Made by a program: the position numbers and the translations under genes. DNA of 64,000 nt from Symsagittifera roscoffensis. Its lineage: Eukaryota; Xenacoelomorpha; Acoela; Convolutidae. How positions within the stretch are numbered: the first letter of the stretch is position 1; each line of letters starts with the position of its first letter. Under the pieces are notes generated by a model. That model saw only the letters and a list, made by a program, of their open reading frames with translations, was not told the DNA's origin and ran no database searches. Location: NCBI RefSeq assembly GCF_963678635.1, contig NC_087065.1, positions 67,673,374 to 67,737,373 on the forward strand. Reading direction: 5' to 3'. This document shows positions 25,069 through 36,365 of the stretch, in pieces.

Positions 25069-25815
25069 CACAACTAAGGCTTTTGGAGGCACAAAGTCAA
25101 AAACAACTCACCCAACCACTCAAATAAACCCCTCCTAGCACAACTAAGTCTTTTGGAGGTGTGATCAAAATCAATTTACGGCAACAGCAACAATCAACTG
25201 CAAATGATAAATTGTAGACAACTAAGCCCCTCCTATCACAATTAAGGCTTATGGAGGCACAAAGTCATAAACAACTCACCCGATCACTCAACTAAGCCCC
25301 TCCTAGCACAACTAATGCTTTTGGAGGCACAAAGTCAAGTGATCAAAATCAATATACGGCAACAACAACAATCAACTGCAAATGATGAATTGTAGACAAT
25401 TAAGCCCCTCCTATCACAACTAAGGCTTATGGAGGCACAAAGTCATAAACAACTCACCCGATCACTCAACTAAGCCCCTCCTAGCACAACTAAGGCTTTT
25501 GGAGGCACAAAGTCAAGTGATCAAAATCAATATACGGCAACAACAACAATCAACTGCAAATGATGAATTTTAGACAACCAAGCCCCTCCTAGCACAACTA
25601 AGGCTTTGGAGGCACAAAGTCATAAACAACTCACCCGATCACTCAACTAAGCCCCTCCTAGCTTAACTAAGGCTTTTGGAGGCACAAAGTCAAGTGATCA
25701 AAATCAATATACGGCAACAACAACAATCAACTGCAAAAGATGAATTGTAGACAACTAAGCCTCTCCTAGCACAACTAAGGCTTTTGGAGGCACAAAGTCA
25801 AGTGATCCAATCATT
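25065..25815. repeat. Hairpin-bearing repeat, array 6
   Basis: The longest array, about four ~180-bp repeats, starting at the truncation point of unit 5. The duplicated 3' ends of units 5 and 6 suggest unequal exchange within this repeat. Confidence 0.8.
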
Positions 25816-25961
25816 ATACTGCACGAAAATGAGTTACTGTATTTGAAAACAATATGAAAAAATTTTAACAAGTTAATTCGTGAAGTCGCGTGTTTATTAA
25901 TTCACTGCATAAAAGTTATTGAAAATTCGTTGCAAGAAGTTTACATTTAGATTACAATGCT

Positions 25962-28859
25962 TCACCATATGTTGGGAGCTCCCTGAGAGATCCAGTGGTT
26001 TATCTGCTCAAAGATAGCTCGAGCTTGATCAAGGGTCATCTGGATCTCATTGTCCTCCGGGCGAGTAATTGCTGCTCGCAAACTGAATTTGATACCCATC
26101 TGTTTCTTGCGGTATATTTTTGCGAGGTACAAGCGACCTGCAGTATTCAAAGTGTATCTCGCAGTCGACCTTCGAGGCCGATTTTTGATGAAAAGAGCAA
26201 TTTTACTAGCTGTTGGCAGGCTATTAACTGCTGCTTCCTGCTCCTGGGATGGGCATCTTTCTCGCTTATCAAGGGACATTGTCTCATCTTCACTTTCGCC
26301 ATTACCATCGACTTCCTCATTTTCTTTCTCATCTTCTCCGATCTCGAGTGTTACAGCTGCTTCTTGAATGTCTCTTGGCTGTTCGATCTTTAGAGTGGCT
26401 CCCGGTTGTTCGGCTTGTTCAATGGCTCGTGGTTGTTCCGAGAACTTCTTAAGGTCCTTGTTGATAGCAGAGTCATGTGAGCACTATTTTTGGCCTTGTC
26501 TCTGGCCACTTCATAGTGCATTGAGGCCACGCCGCGCGAGTGACCCATTGCTTGATCAATAGATCTTATTTGGCGAGGGTCGGAAATGTTTTCTAACCAA
26601 TACGAGTTCAAAATTTTCCTAACTTTGTTCGAATCAAAGTTCTCAAAGTTGTACTGATTTTGAATCGTCCTCTGGTAACTTTTTGTCCTCGACTCCAACT
26701 GGTAGAGCGAGGGATCTTACAAACCTGTTGTGCAGAAGAGGAACTTCTCATCTCCCTGCCCTTTTAGCTCTCGTATGTAAATATATACTTCGAGAAAGTC
26801 CTTCTCATATTGCAACATGGAGAGAAACTTTTTCCCTTCGAACTTGAAATTTTTGTGGCTCTGTGACAGCTCTCTTGCAATTTCAAGGTCGGTTTTCTCC
26901 TCTCCATCATCTCCAAACTCCGAGGGAAGCAACTCGAAAGTATATACATGTGTTTCGTCATCATAAATCATTCGGTAGAGATAATCTTTGTGAAGTCGGT
27001 AAATGGTCCCTGCTCGTGCTCCGTTTGATTATGAGCAAAACAATCAAATTATGCTGAATTGTCTGAAACTCTTGGTCGCCCATTTTTTTGCCCGTCAAGG
27101 CTGCTTCAAGAAATTGAACAATCTCTTTCCTCAATACTTTAAGTTCTTTCATCGATGGCAGCTTTTTGGCTTCTCTTTCTATGTATGTAGTCTCAATTTT
27201 TGAGATTCGGTTTAATGCCTTGATTCTGTCTTGAATTTTTTTCTCAATCAATCTGCATCCCAATTTCGTTTCATCTCCTCCTAACTTCAGGTGAACAAAC
27301 TTTTGGAGATCGCATAACAAATTTTGCTTACTCGACGCTTTGTTCACAACTCCTGGGTAGGAGTTCACCCTGTCTCTTATTTTTGTCAAATCTCTGAATC
27401 CATTCGTTTGCTTTATGCAGTCACTTAGTTTGCGTATCTTTCCGTCAATGTTTTGATGGGTGAATGTTTTTTTTGCTCATTCAGTTCGTTTTCTATCAAT
27501 TTGGACTGCTTGAACTCCGTCAACATGCTCGTAAAAAACCAGTCCTGGTCTGTTAAATTCGTGGAGCTCACTCGGTTAGTTATCAATGGGCTTAAACTTT
27601 TCTGAAATGAATTCGGGCAAGTCAGTAAATTTCCGAACTATAATTCCGAAATCTTGGTGGCTAGAATTATGTTGTCTTGGTCGTTGATAGAGTTGTTTGC
27701 AGTTCTCCTGGGTGCAGAAATATCTTTTTTCTTTCAACTTTTCGACTTCATTTTTGTTCTGAAGAACCTGAATTTTGTGAAGTGCATTCAGGTCCTTCTT
27801 TGGCATGTTCTTCAGGTTATGTTCAACGCGTAGGTGCCTTAACAAGTTCGGAGCTCTGGTGAAGTTTTTGGTAGGGCACATTCTGCATCTATAGAGTCCA
27901 CTTATAGGTTTAGTTATAGTTGTTTTATCCTTACTCTCACTCGGTTCCTCTTCTTCCTCGTCCGAGCTTGACTGTATGTCGTCATCTGATTCTGTCTTTT
28001 TTGTTGTTGTATCCTGTTTTTTGGAGGATTTGCCTGAATCATATCTTGCGTCTCTTTCATACTCAACTACCATCCAGTCAGCTGAGTCAAAGTGACCTGA
28101 TTCTTCAAGGACGTGTTTTTTGAAATTGATGTACGTAGACTTGCAGCACTTACACAGCAAATACTGGTCTTTTCCGGACCTCTCCGCCGCTAACTGGCCC
28201 TCTGGATAGTCTGTCTTACGCTTTTCGCATCTAAAGCGATGTTCCTGTATCTCCTCTGCTAATATAAAAGGGAGACCACAGGCCAGACAATGAAAACTTG
28301 TGCTTTTAAGAGGATTGAAAACATCTTCATTTGATATAACATGTCGGGACGAACACTGAATAAGGCCGGTTTGTTCGTTCTTTATTGGCGGTCGGCCGGT
28401 AGTCTTTGGTTTCTTCGTTGTTGAAGTAAAATCTTTCGATAAAAAGAACGGTTCTGGACTAGCTAATGGTTTTTCGTTGTCGAAGGTTGTGGCAAGGCTC
28501 ACACAGTCTCTTAATGTGACTGTGCTCAGGGGTGATTCCTCTAAGTGTAAGCGTGGGGGTCCTTGCACATCAAAATTGACTGTTTTACTCAATTTTGGTC
28601 CGAGCTTCAAAAAGGGGTTTTTCCGTTTCATCGGGGGTGCTGTTGATATCGGTACTTCACTGTCACTGAATAGACTTTTCGAAACATTGAGTGTGGGCGG
28701 GTTGCTACTGTTGGCTTCGTCGTCATCTTCGCTACACTTCAGAAATGGTTGAGTTGTACGGAAAGGTTGTGTTGTTGCCACTATAATCGGAAAAGTTTGA
28801 CAGTCTTGATGCTTTTTTCGGTGACCTCCAGGGCATAAAAATTTGGATTGTGTCAACAA
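25962..28859 (-). pseudogene. Unit 6: longest zinc-finger/tyrosine recombinase copy
   Basis: The only copy with a complete-looking zinc-finger part: an open frame at 27576-28859 (427 codons). It has several Cys/His clusters: FHCLACGLPF with C-x2-C-x12-H-x3-C, LLCKCCKSTY, a clear C2H2 finger CRMCPTKNF with H-x4-H, and CTQENCKQL with downstream His. There is also an acidic Ser/Glu stretch. The frame stops at IDN* (27576). The following helical region is frameshifted by an A-run expansion near 27470. The part from 27389 to 26961 reads ISKIETTYIERE without the frameshift of units 1-4. The first arginine box is damaged by a 2-base loss near 27028. The core then continues to the Tyr box and QGAPNIW. 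Confidence 0.8.
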
Positions 28860-29215
28860 AAGTTGGTGATATGGCCTAACTTAGGTAGAGTATTGTTGGA
28901 AAAGCCACCAGACACTAGAGAGTTAGGGGTAAAACGAAAAACAACCAACTTGGTATAAAACTGGGTTAAAAAAACGAAAATTAGTGGTAATAGTTAAGAA
29001 TAACAAAAAAGTGCTGTAAACATCAAAATTAGGGATAAAACCACCAAATATGGTGTTATGGCCTAAATTAGGAAGCGTATTTTTGGGAAAGCCACCAGAC
29101 ACTAGAAAAATAGGGGTAAATTGAAAATCAAACACTTTGGTACAAAATTGGGTTCAAACAACGAAAATTATTGGTAATTGTTAAAAATAACAAAAAGTGC
29201 CATAAACACCAGTAA
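28845..29215. repeat. Minisatellite, array F (diverged)
   Basis: Two degenerate monomers upstream (minus-strand sense) of the zinc-finger frame of unit 6. They show that the element is bounded by this repeat at both ends. Confidence 0.75.
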
Positions 29216-29376
29216 TTTAAAGCACCAAGTCACGTGTTCATTAATTTACTGCATAAAAATTTCTTTAAAATCTTTGCAAGTAGTTTTCATTTAGTTTACA
29301 AAAGATAGCAAAGAACGAAAAGAGGCAAGTGAAGTTCTTAGGAGTTTTTCAGTTTTCAGATTCCTTATTTCAGGCT

Positions 29377-31105
29377 TCACCATATGTTGGGAGATCCCGC
29401 GATCTGTCTGCTTAAAAATAGCTCGTGCTTGGTCAAGACTCATCTGAATTTCGTTGTCTTCTGGGCGAGTTACTGCGGCTTGCTAACTGAATTTTATGCC
29501 CATTTGTTTTTTGCGTTATATTTTTGCTAAGTACAAGCGACCTGCAGTGTGCAACGTGTACTTCGCAGTTGCCCTTTGAGGCCGATTTTTGACTAAAAAG
29601 AGCAATTTACCCAGCTGTTGGTAGGCTGTTGCCTGCTGCTTCGTTCTCCTGGGACGCGCATCTTCCAAGCTCTTCAAGGGACATCATCTCATCTTCGCTT
29701 TTGTCATTATCATCGTCTTCCTCATTTGTTTCTTTTTCATCTTCTGCGATGTCGTGCGTTTCATGTTCCATCTCGTCGTTGCTTTCTTCTTCTGCGATGT
29801 CTATTGAAGCAGAGGTTACAGCTGCTTCTCGAATGGCTCGTGGTTGTTCTGTTTGTTGACTGGCTCGTGGTTGTTGTTTGTTGACTGGCTCGTGGTTGTT
29901 GTTTGTTGACTGGCTCGTGCTTGTTGTTTGTTGAATGGCTCGTGGTTGTTCTGTTTGTTGAATGGCTCGTGGTTGCTCTGATGAAAACTTATAAAGATCT
30001 TTGTTGATCAGCAAAGTCATATGAGCACTATTTTTGGCCTCGTTCCTTGCCACTTCATAGTGCATTGAGGCCGCGCCGCGCGAGTGACCCATTGCCTGAT
30101 CAATAGATCTTATTTAGTGAGGGTCAGAAACATTTTCTGCCCAATACGAATTCAAAATTTTCCTAACTTTCTTCGAATCAAAGTTATCAATGTTATATTG
30201 GTTTTGAATAGTCTTCTGGTAGTTCGTGGTCCTCGAATCTAATTGGTAGAGCGAGGGATTTTTCAAACTTGTCGGGCAGAAAAGAAACTTCTCATTTCCC
30301 TGCCCTTTCAGCTCTCCTATGTACAGGTATATCTCTAGAAAGTCCTTCTCCTGCTGCATCAGGGAGAGGTATTTTTTTTCTTCGAATTTGAAATTTTTGT
30401 GGCTCTTAGACAGTTCTTTGCAATATCAAGGTCCGTTTCCTCTTCTCCGTTCTTTCCAAATTCCGAGGGAAGCAAATCAAACGTATATACCTCTGTTTCT
30501 TTGTCTTAAATCATGCGATATAGGTAGTCCTTATGCAGCCGGTAAATAGTCCCTGCTCTTGCTCCGTTTGATATTATGAGCAAAGCAAGTAAATTGTGTT
30601 GGATTATCCGATACTCCTGGTCGCTCACATTTTCGCCTGTCTATGCTGTTTCAAGAAATTGAACGATCTCAATCCTCAGTATTTCGAGTTCTTTCCTTAA
30701 TGGTAGCTTTTTTGTTTCCCTCTCGATATATGTGTTTTTCTCAATTTTTGAGATTCTGTTTAAAGCTTTGATTCGTTCTTGGATTGTTTTTTCTATCAAG
30801 CTATATTCTAGTTTTGTTTCGTCTTCTCCTAATTTTAGGTAAACAATTTTGTGGAGATCGCCAAACAAATTTTGCTTACTGGACGCTTTGTTCTCAACTC
30901 TCTTATTTTTCACCCAGTCTCAGATTTTTGTTATATCCCTGAAGCCATTAGTTTGCTTGATACAGTCACTCAGCTTGCGTATTTTTCACTCAATGTTCTG
31001 ATAAGTAAAGGTTATTTGTTCATTGAAATCATTTTCTATCAGCTTGGTCTGTTTGAATTCCGTCAGCATGTTCGAAAAATCCAGTCCTGGTCTGCTAAAT
31101 TTCGA
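29377..31105 (-). pseudogene. Unit 7: oldest recombinase copy, decayed
   Basis: Clearly the most diverged copy and the edge of the array. It lacks the zinc-finger part. It is open across the FCPTSLKNPSLYQL junction where units 1-5 have TAA, so this stretch was once translated continuously. It has its own stops (DPH* near 30114, another near 30510) from C-to-T type changes, and frameshifts near 30415 and 30990. The MGHSRGAASMHYEV box is intact. The region after the nucleophile has expanded by tandem copies of a segment coding EQPRAIQQ-like residues at 29840-29975. Confidence 0.75.
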
Positions 31106-31299
31106 ATTTTGTGCAAGTTTGAGGACCTCTAACTTTTTTTTCTAATTATTGGTTTTTGCTGAAACTTTGTCAATTTATAGACCTGCAAAGAAGAAAAAAA
31201 ACACCTGATAAGGATCTCAAAGTAACGATAATGACAACTTACTACCTCTATAGAAGCTTACTAAAAAACAATAAAAATCCAGATTCAACCTATCTAAAA

Positions 31300-31870
31300 C
31301 ATTTAATTAATTAAAGGTCGTTATTAATGTCTGCAATCAAAGCAAACTACATGATAATGATCTCAGAGGAACGGCAAGAACAAAATACTGCCTCTTAAAG
31401 AGCCTAGATAACCATAGTGTTGAAGATCAAAAGTTTTTCTCATGAAGTTTTTTTTTTAAACGAACCTAGCAAAAAAACTTTTCTGTTGAAAGGTTGTAAC
31501 TTTTGTCTGTAACCGAGGACAACTACACGATAATGAGCTCAGAGGAACGGCAAGGACAAAATACTGACTCTTAGGAGCTAAGATAACCATAAACATGAGA
31601 CTTCCAGAGAAAAATTTTTGATCTTTATGTTCATGGTTATCTGAGCTGCTAAAGAGGCATCGTTTTGTCCTTGTTGTTTTTCTGAGATCCTTAGCGCGTA
31701 GTTGGCCTTGATTGCAGACAAAATTACAATCTTTCATCTGGAAAATTTTTTTGCTAGGCTCATTAAAATTTTTTTTTTAAAATAGGAATTCCAGGGAACA
31801 ATTTTAAATCTTCATGTTTTTTAAATTTAAATGAGCCTAGCAAAAAACCTTTCTGATGAAAGATCGTAAT
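31300..31870. repeat. Foldback (inverted repeat) element
   Basis: Arms of about 135 bp at 31460-31595 and 31630-31765 are inverted copies. One begins ACCTAGCAAAAAAAC and the other ends TTTTTTTGCTAGGCTC. Both include the TCTGAGATC or GAGCTCAGA core and a TTGTCC/GGACAA core. A further direct-orientation partial copy lies at 31310-31440 and another at 31830-31870. A transcript through it would fold into a long hairpin. Confidence 0.75.
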
Positions 31871-31882
31871 AATTGACTTCAT

Positions 31883-32128
31883 ATATATCGCGCGTTAATT
31901 GTCCCAAATTGGCCATCGCAATCTTTAAACCCCCATAACTTTACCAAAAATGATCACAGGTGAAATATCTTTCCAAATTTTAAGCTCTGGGCAACAATAC
32001 CTTTTGAATGATATAAAAAATTCCGTCAAAAATGATTAGTTAAAAAGTCGAAATTTGTCTGAAGAAAAAAAACCCAACCCGAGCACAAATATTTGGTTAC
32101 TTTCGTTACGAAAGTCGGAACAATAAGT
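31883..32128. repeat. Dispersed ~245-bp repeat, copy 1
   Basis: Closely matches 57920-58171 from ATCGCGCGTTAATTGTCCC to AGTCGGAACAATAA, with a few small indels. It probably belongs to a non-autonomous element. Confidence 0.75.
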
Positions 32129-32309
32129 AATAATTTCGATACAACTTGTGAAGATTAGTTAGAGAAACTAATCAAGACTAACTAGCCGATATTTGATTCT
32201 TTAAGCCAGCTGAGATAGATAGAGAGATCCATACTGTCGGAACCCAAGCGTATGACGCAAAATACTGTTTGAAACATCTGGAATAAATCAATCAGGAAAG
32301 GTAGAGGAC

Positions 32310-32360
32310 ATACATCCCCCCGCCGCGCTCTCGAAAAAATCCTAGATCCGACCCTATTGG
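32310..32360. repeat. hAT MITE terminal fragment
   Basis: CCCCCCGCCGCGCTCTCG followed by AAAAATCCTAGATCCGACCC matches the inverted terminus of the hAT family seen at 43586 and 50865. Confidence 0.5.
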
Positions 32361-33449
32361 TTTTTATGAAAAATTTTCAAAATGTGTCTTTCATATAGAA
32401 CACCGCAATTTTAAGAGCACTAATGCCATCTCTTTTTTTCTGCAAAACTGTTACAAAAAGAATCCGTAGTTTTTTCTTTTCAGTTTATTGACACTTTCAA
32501 CTGTCTGTTGGCTTTCAAGTAATTTTGAAGTAATAGTTGTATTTTTTCATATAATGAAATTGATTTAATGAAATTGATCTTTATTTCTTTTATTTTAAAA
32601 CCATTGAGTGTCTGGGCAAAAGACAGAATCATCTAGTTAATTCACCTTTACTCATTCAGCTTTACTCCTAATAAGAAAACGGATAACGTTTGTAATTTTT
32701 TTTTTTTTTCATTTTTATAGTATATAAGTATTTTTTCAATATAGTTTGACTATTTTATCTGACTGAAAGCTGTTGCTATTATGCAAATAGTAAGAGTCAA
32801 CCGAGGTTTGAAAAGTTGAAATCCATAATTAGTTTTTCTTAGTACGGTTCAGCTGAACAATTAACGCAACCAATCTTCTGTAAATATACTTAAAATCATG
32901 CTTACAAAATTTTAGCTTTAAGGAGCAATGTTGGATTTCTACTATTTCGATTTTAATTAAAATTATATAATTATAACGCTATAATCGCCAGATTTTTGAA
33001 TATCTGTTTCTTTTGAAAAATAAATTGAAGTTCAAATTTGATGCATCTGCTCTGAATATTCAACCGGGGCAAACCAGTATTGAAACCTTTAATAGAAAAT
33101 TTTATCTAACTTAGCCAATTACAGACCGTTATTTTAACACTTTTACTTATGAGATGTGATTTTTCTTAGTTTTTTTTTTTCACAGAGTAACTTCTAATCT
33201 AAAGATAATTAGGATTATGTAAAAAATGCCGAAGATATAGCGTTTTTAGGTTGACGTTTATAGTTATAGCAAAAAAATACAGTAGCTCACAAGCGTCAAG
33301 TTTATGAACCTTTCGCCGCCTACAATTAAAGTTAGGTCTTCTGAAATTTTTGTCCGAAAATTTTGATTTCACGGCCGGTACAAATTGACCCTGATATTCC
33401 AATATATAATAATTTATTATAAAATATTGATAAGAAGTTGCGGTCTAAT
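32361..33449. other. Intergenic AT-rich sequence upstream of the LicD gene
   Basis: No gene or repeat is recognised. A TATATAATAATTT stretch lies about 40-50 bases before the ATG at 33450 and could be a core promoter or simply AT bias. Confidence 0.35.
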
Positions 33450-34424
33450 ATGAAGGCAATTCGTTTATCCTTTCTGGGTATACTTATATCGCTATATGTG
33501 TTTCTTTCATTCATCTTCACTCTACATGCCCTTATGTCAAGTTATCCCGAAGTCCGAAAATTGGCAGTCGATTGGCCATTGTGGCAAAAAGCTAATTCAA
33601 CACAAATGAGCGCAATGTGTCACCGTCCAATTGGAATCGATTATTTTCCGAACTTAATCGAGGCGTTCAATGTTCCGAGAAGAAATAGTTTCCACATTCC
33701 AAGAAAAATGTCCGAAGATCAATACGACACTTTAATGCGACTACTTTATTTGTCAATGAAGGTGTTTTATGACAATGACATTGAGTATACTGTGAGTGCC
33801 GGAGGACTTATAGGCTCATATGTAATGCATGATATGTTACCATGGGATGATGACATGGATATACTAATCAACGAGAAACACATGCGAAAGGTAGTAGAGC
33901 TGTTCAAAGATGACCGGCATTATGGAATCCAGGGATACCAGAACAAAAATCAGCCCGGAAGTGTGGTCAAATTATTTTTCACGTCTTCTCCCAGTACTAG
34001 TAAATATAATTGGAGATGGCCGTTTCTGGATATCGAAAGTTATATCGAAGAGGGTGACCAAATTAAGTTAGCGGACAGATCTGATCGAAATGTTTCGTGG
34101 TCAAGAGATTCCTACTTTCCTTTCCATCGACGACCTTTTGGACCTCTTTGGCTTAACTTCCCTCGAGATCCCAAAGGTTACTTAAGAGCTCATTATTTGC
34201 ACCACTTCAAATGCAAGACACAACATTGGGACCATGAAAAAGAAAAACTACAGCCTAGACTCGAAGTAGATTGTGACCTATTAGCTCCTCACTACCCCTT
34301 CGTCAAAAGAACTCCCTTCGCCAATATCACAAAAGAGACTTTAGTTCTAAATGAAACGGAATTGTACACAATCTATATTGATGAACCCTATAAAGAAACA
34401 GAGTATGAGCTCGGTTGGTGGTAG
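33450..34424 (+). CDS. LicD-family type II membrane protein
   Basis: An intact single-exon gene of 324 residues. ATG at 33450 is the first methionine; four codons upstream in frame lack one. One hydrophobic segment at residues 6-28 after a short basic start gives type II (Golgi-type) topology. The luminal part has the LicD nucleotidyltransferase-fold hallmarks: AGGLIGSY (117-124), then LPWDDDMDILI (130-140) with the acidic metal-binding cluster D133-D135/D137, and a later PFLDIE (191-196). Four N-glycosylation sequons occur (N49, N214, N292, N301). LicD-family proteins include bacterial phosphocholine transferases and animal fukutin/FKRP, which act on glycans. The exact acceptor and donor here are not predictable. 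AATAAA motifs occur near 34574-34583. It has no introns, unlike the neighbouring genes, so retrocopying is possible. Confidence 0.9.
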   Translation: MKAIRLSFLGILISLYVFLSFIFTLHALMSSYPEVRKLAVDWPLWQKANSTQMSAMCHRPIGIDYFPNLIEAFNVPRRNSFHIPRKMSEDQYDTLMRLLYLSMKVFYDNDIEYTVSAGGLIGSYVMHDMLPWDDDMDILINEKHMRKVVELFKDDRHYGIQGYQNKNQPGSVVKLFFTSSPSTSKYNWRWPFLDIESYIEEGDQIKLADRSDRNVSWSRDSYFPFHRRPFGPLWLNFPRDPKGYLRAHYLHHFKCKTQHWDHEKEKLQPRLEVDCDLLAPHYPFVKRTPFANITKETLVLNETELYTIYIDEPYKETEYELGWW

Positions 34425-36189
34425 GTTGAATTACTATGCCGTCTCAACGCTTAAAAATATTGATTGAGAAATTGAGTGTTTTGCCAGTGTTACTACTGAT
34501 CATATTGAAGAAATCGTAGCGTTTTTCCCGTTATTTTCGTGGTTTTTTTTTCGTTAATTTTAGTAAATGGCTGAAATAAATAAACTATTTGGAGTGTTGC
34601 CAACTAATCTTGGTGATTAAGATGTCTAATTTGGTGGTGAGCAAAACGTACAGTCCTGATTTAAATTAACCGTACAAAACGAGCAACATTGGAAAATTCA
34701 AACGCGTTGTTCTCAACATGGGTTAAGATTAGACAAAAAAAAGACGAGCGCAAAATTTGCTGAGAATTATTATCGTGCAATTCATTTTTCGATATTGGCC
34801 ACTTTGGCTTATTCATTTTGGGTCATTTTGGCTTTTTTCAGTTAGTCAAGAATTACGCTTAAACTACCACATTAATTGATGAGAAACTTATATGATAAGA
34901 AACCTCTTACACAGCTAGACAAACTTTTAGCTGGGTAAAATTTTCAAAAATCTCCAGATGAATATATTTTTGCTTGATAGCCAAAAGAGTCATTTCTATT
35001 ATATAAAACTCCAAATTTTTGCTTGAAAACAAACTCTCAACATTTTGCAGAGCTGTCTAAGATGCGTTTTTTGATATCAGTTTATCATCCATTATTGAGG
35101 TAGTTTTTTGGGTAATTCTTGATTAACTAAAAACGCCAAAATGAAACAATTTTGGGGCGAAATCTCGGTTGCGATTTTCGAAAATTGAAATGCATCATAA
35201 TAATTCCAGTGAAGTTATAAGCAATTTTTATTCACTTCTGTTTTGAGAAAAACGTATTTGATTTTTCAAATTTTGTTAGTTTTGTCCGGATAATTTAACT
35301 CGGCATTGTCTCTCATGTGCATGCTTTTTGGTAAGATAGATTCGAGTTCGTTTCTCAGTCGAAGTAGACAAAGCAGAGAGACAAAGCGAATTTTGCAAAA
35401 AGTCAACAAAATGTATGAGCAATAGAATCTCGAATGTTCAATCAGGAGCAGGCTGACTTTTTTTGTTCTAAATTGTCTGATAGCAATACTGAATAAAAAA
35501 TGATATCAACAGTGGTTAAAAAGCACTAACCAGAGCTGCTCAAAAACAGTCAAGTCCTTAAGCGAAATTTCACAACCTAAAGGATTATTTAATTTTTCTA
35601 GTCCTCTATAAGCATTTGAAGTATTTTTTTTTGAATTATGACCTTTAATCAGAGACACCACGATTTTCTTAATTCTGACTTGTCTGTTTTTTTTTTCGTG
35701 CAGCTTTTGGAAACCTCCATTTATTTCCCTAAAAGAAGCAAAAAAAGCTTTGTAAAGCAGTCTTCAGACAGCTTGCCATTTCTTATAGTGTCAATTAACG
35801 ACCTGAAGAAACTTATCTAGGCCCTGTTGATTAATGAAACTTGTTCGCCCTCAAGTTGAGTTGTATTTCATATAATCAATTCGAAATGATTTGCTAAATG
35901 AAAAATTGCTAGTGGTCCAGTTTTCTCGAACTAAGTTATCTTTATCAAAAAGTCAAAGATATATGTTCTTTGAATATCGAAAGGTGAAACTTTCAAAAAA
36001 AATGGCCCACTTCAGTATCTTTGAGTTTCTTGATAATTTTCCAACTGTATGTTGGCCAGGATCTTTAAAATGGAAATTTGATCATATTTACGCTTGCAAC
36101 TAGCAAGTGTTATTAAATCGTTTTTTTTTTGGGCTAGCGACTTGCTCAAATAAATCGCTTGATTTATGATTAATTCAAATTTCTCGGCA
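34425..36189. other. Intergenic AT-rich sequence
   Basis: After the LicD poly(A) signals no coding exon or structured repeat is recognised. Open frames at 35638 and 35891 have no coding character. Confidence 0.4.
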
Positions 36190-36365
36190 ACGGCACTTGG
36201 CCTAGAGGGACTGACTACTACGCCTCTGACAGCAAAGTGCTTAGGTTCGAATCCGAACAGGACCTCTTTTTTTCAGACCGAAAATATTCAGTTTCAAAAA
36301 ATTGTCGGCCTATCTTTTGTCTGATAATTTTTAGCCACCGGTTTTGTCGGCTCAATTGCCACTTC
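36190..36365 (+). repeat. tRNA-derived SINE, copy 1
   Basis: The A-box-like TTGGCCTAGAGGG and B-box GGTTCGAATCC are followed by CAGGACCTC, a T run, and a tail with TTGTCGGCC, TTTTGTCTG and TTTTGTCGGCTC. The tail is shared with 45413-45555. The T arm pairs at four of five positions but no acceptor stem forms, so it is a SINE and not a tRNA. Confidence 0.6.

Noticed and set aside
8660-25815. CRISPR-like array
   Set aside because: Repeats are long and contiguous without unique spacers, in a eukaryotic intron-bearing genome.
9412-31105. DIRS-type retrotransposon
   Set aside because: The recombinase is present but no reverse transcriptase or RNase H sequence is visible in any unit.
36195-36272. 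Functional tRNA gene
   Set aside because: A and B boxes are present but no acceptor stem forms, and the downstream tail is shared with another locus, so it is a SINE.
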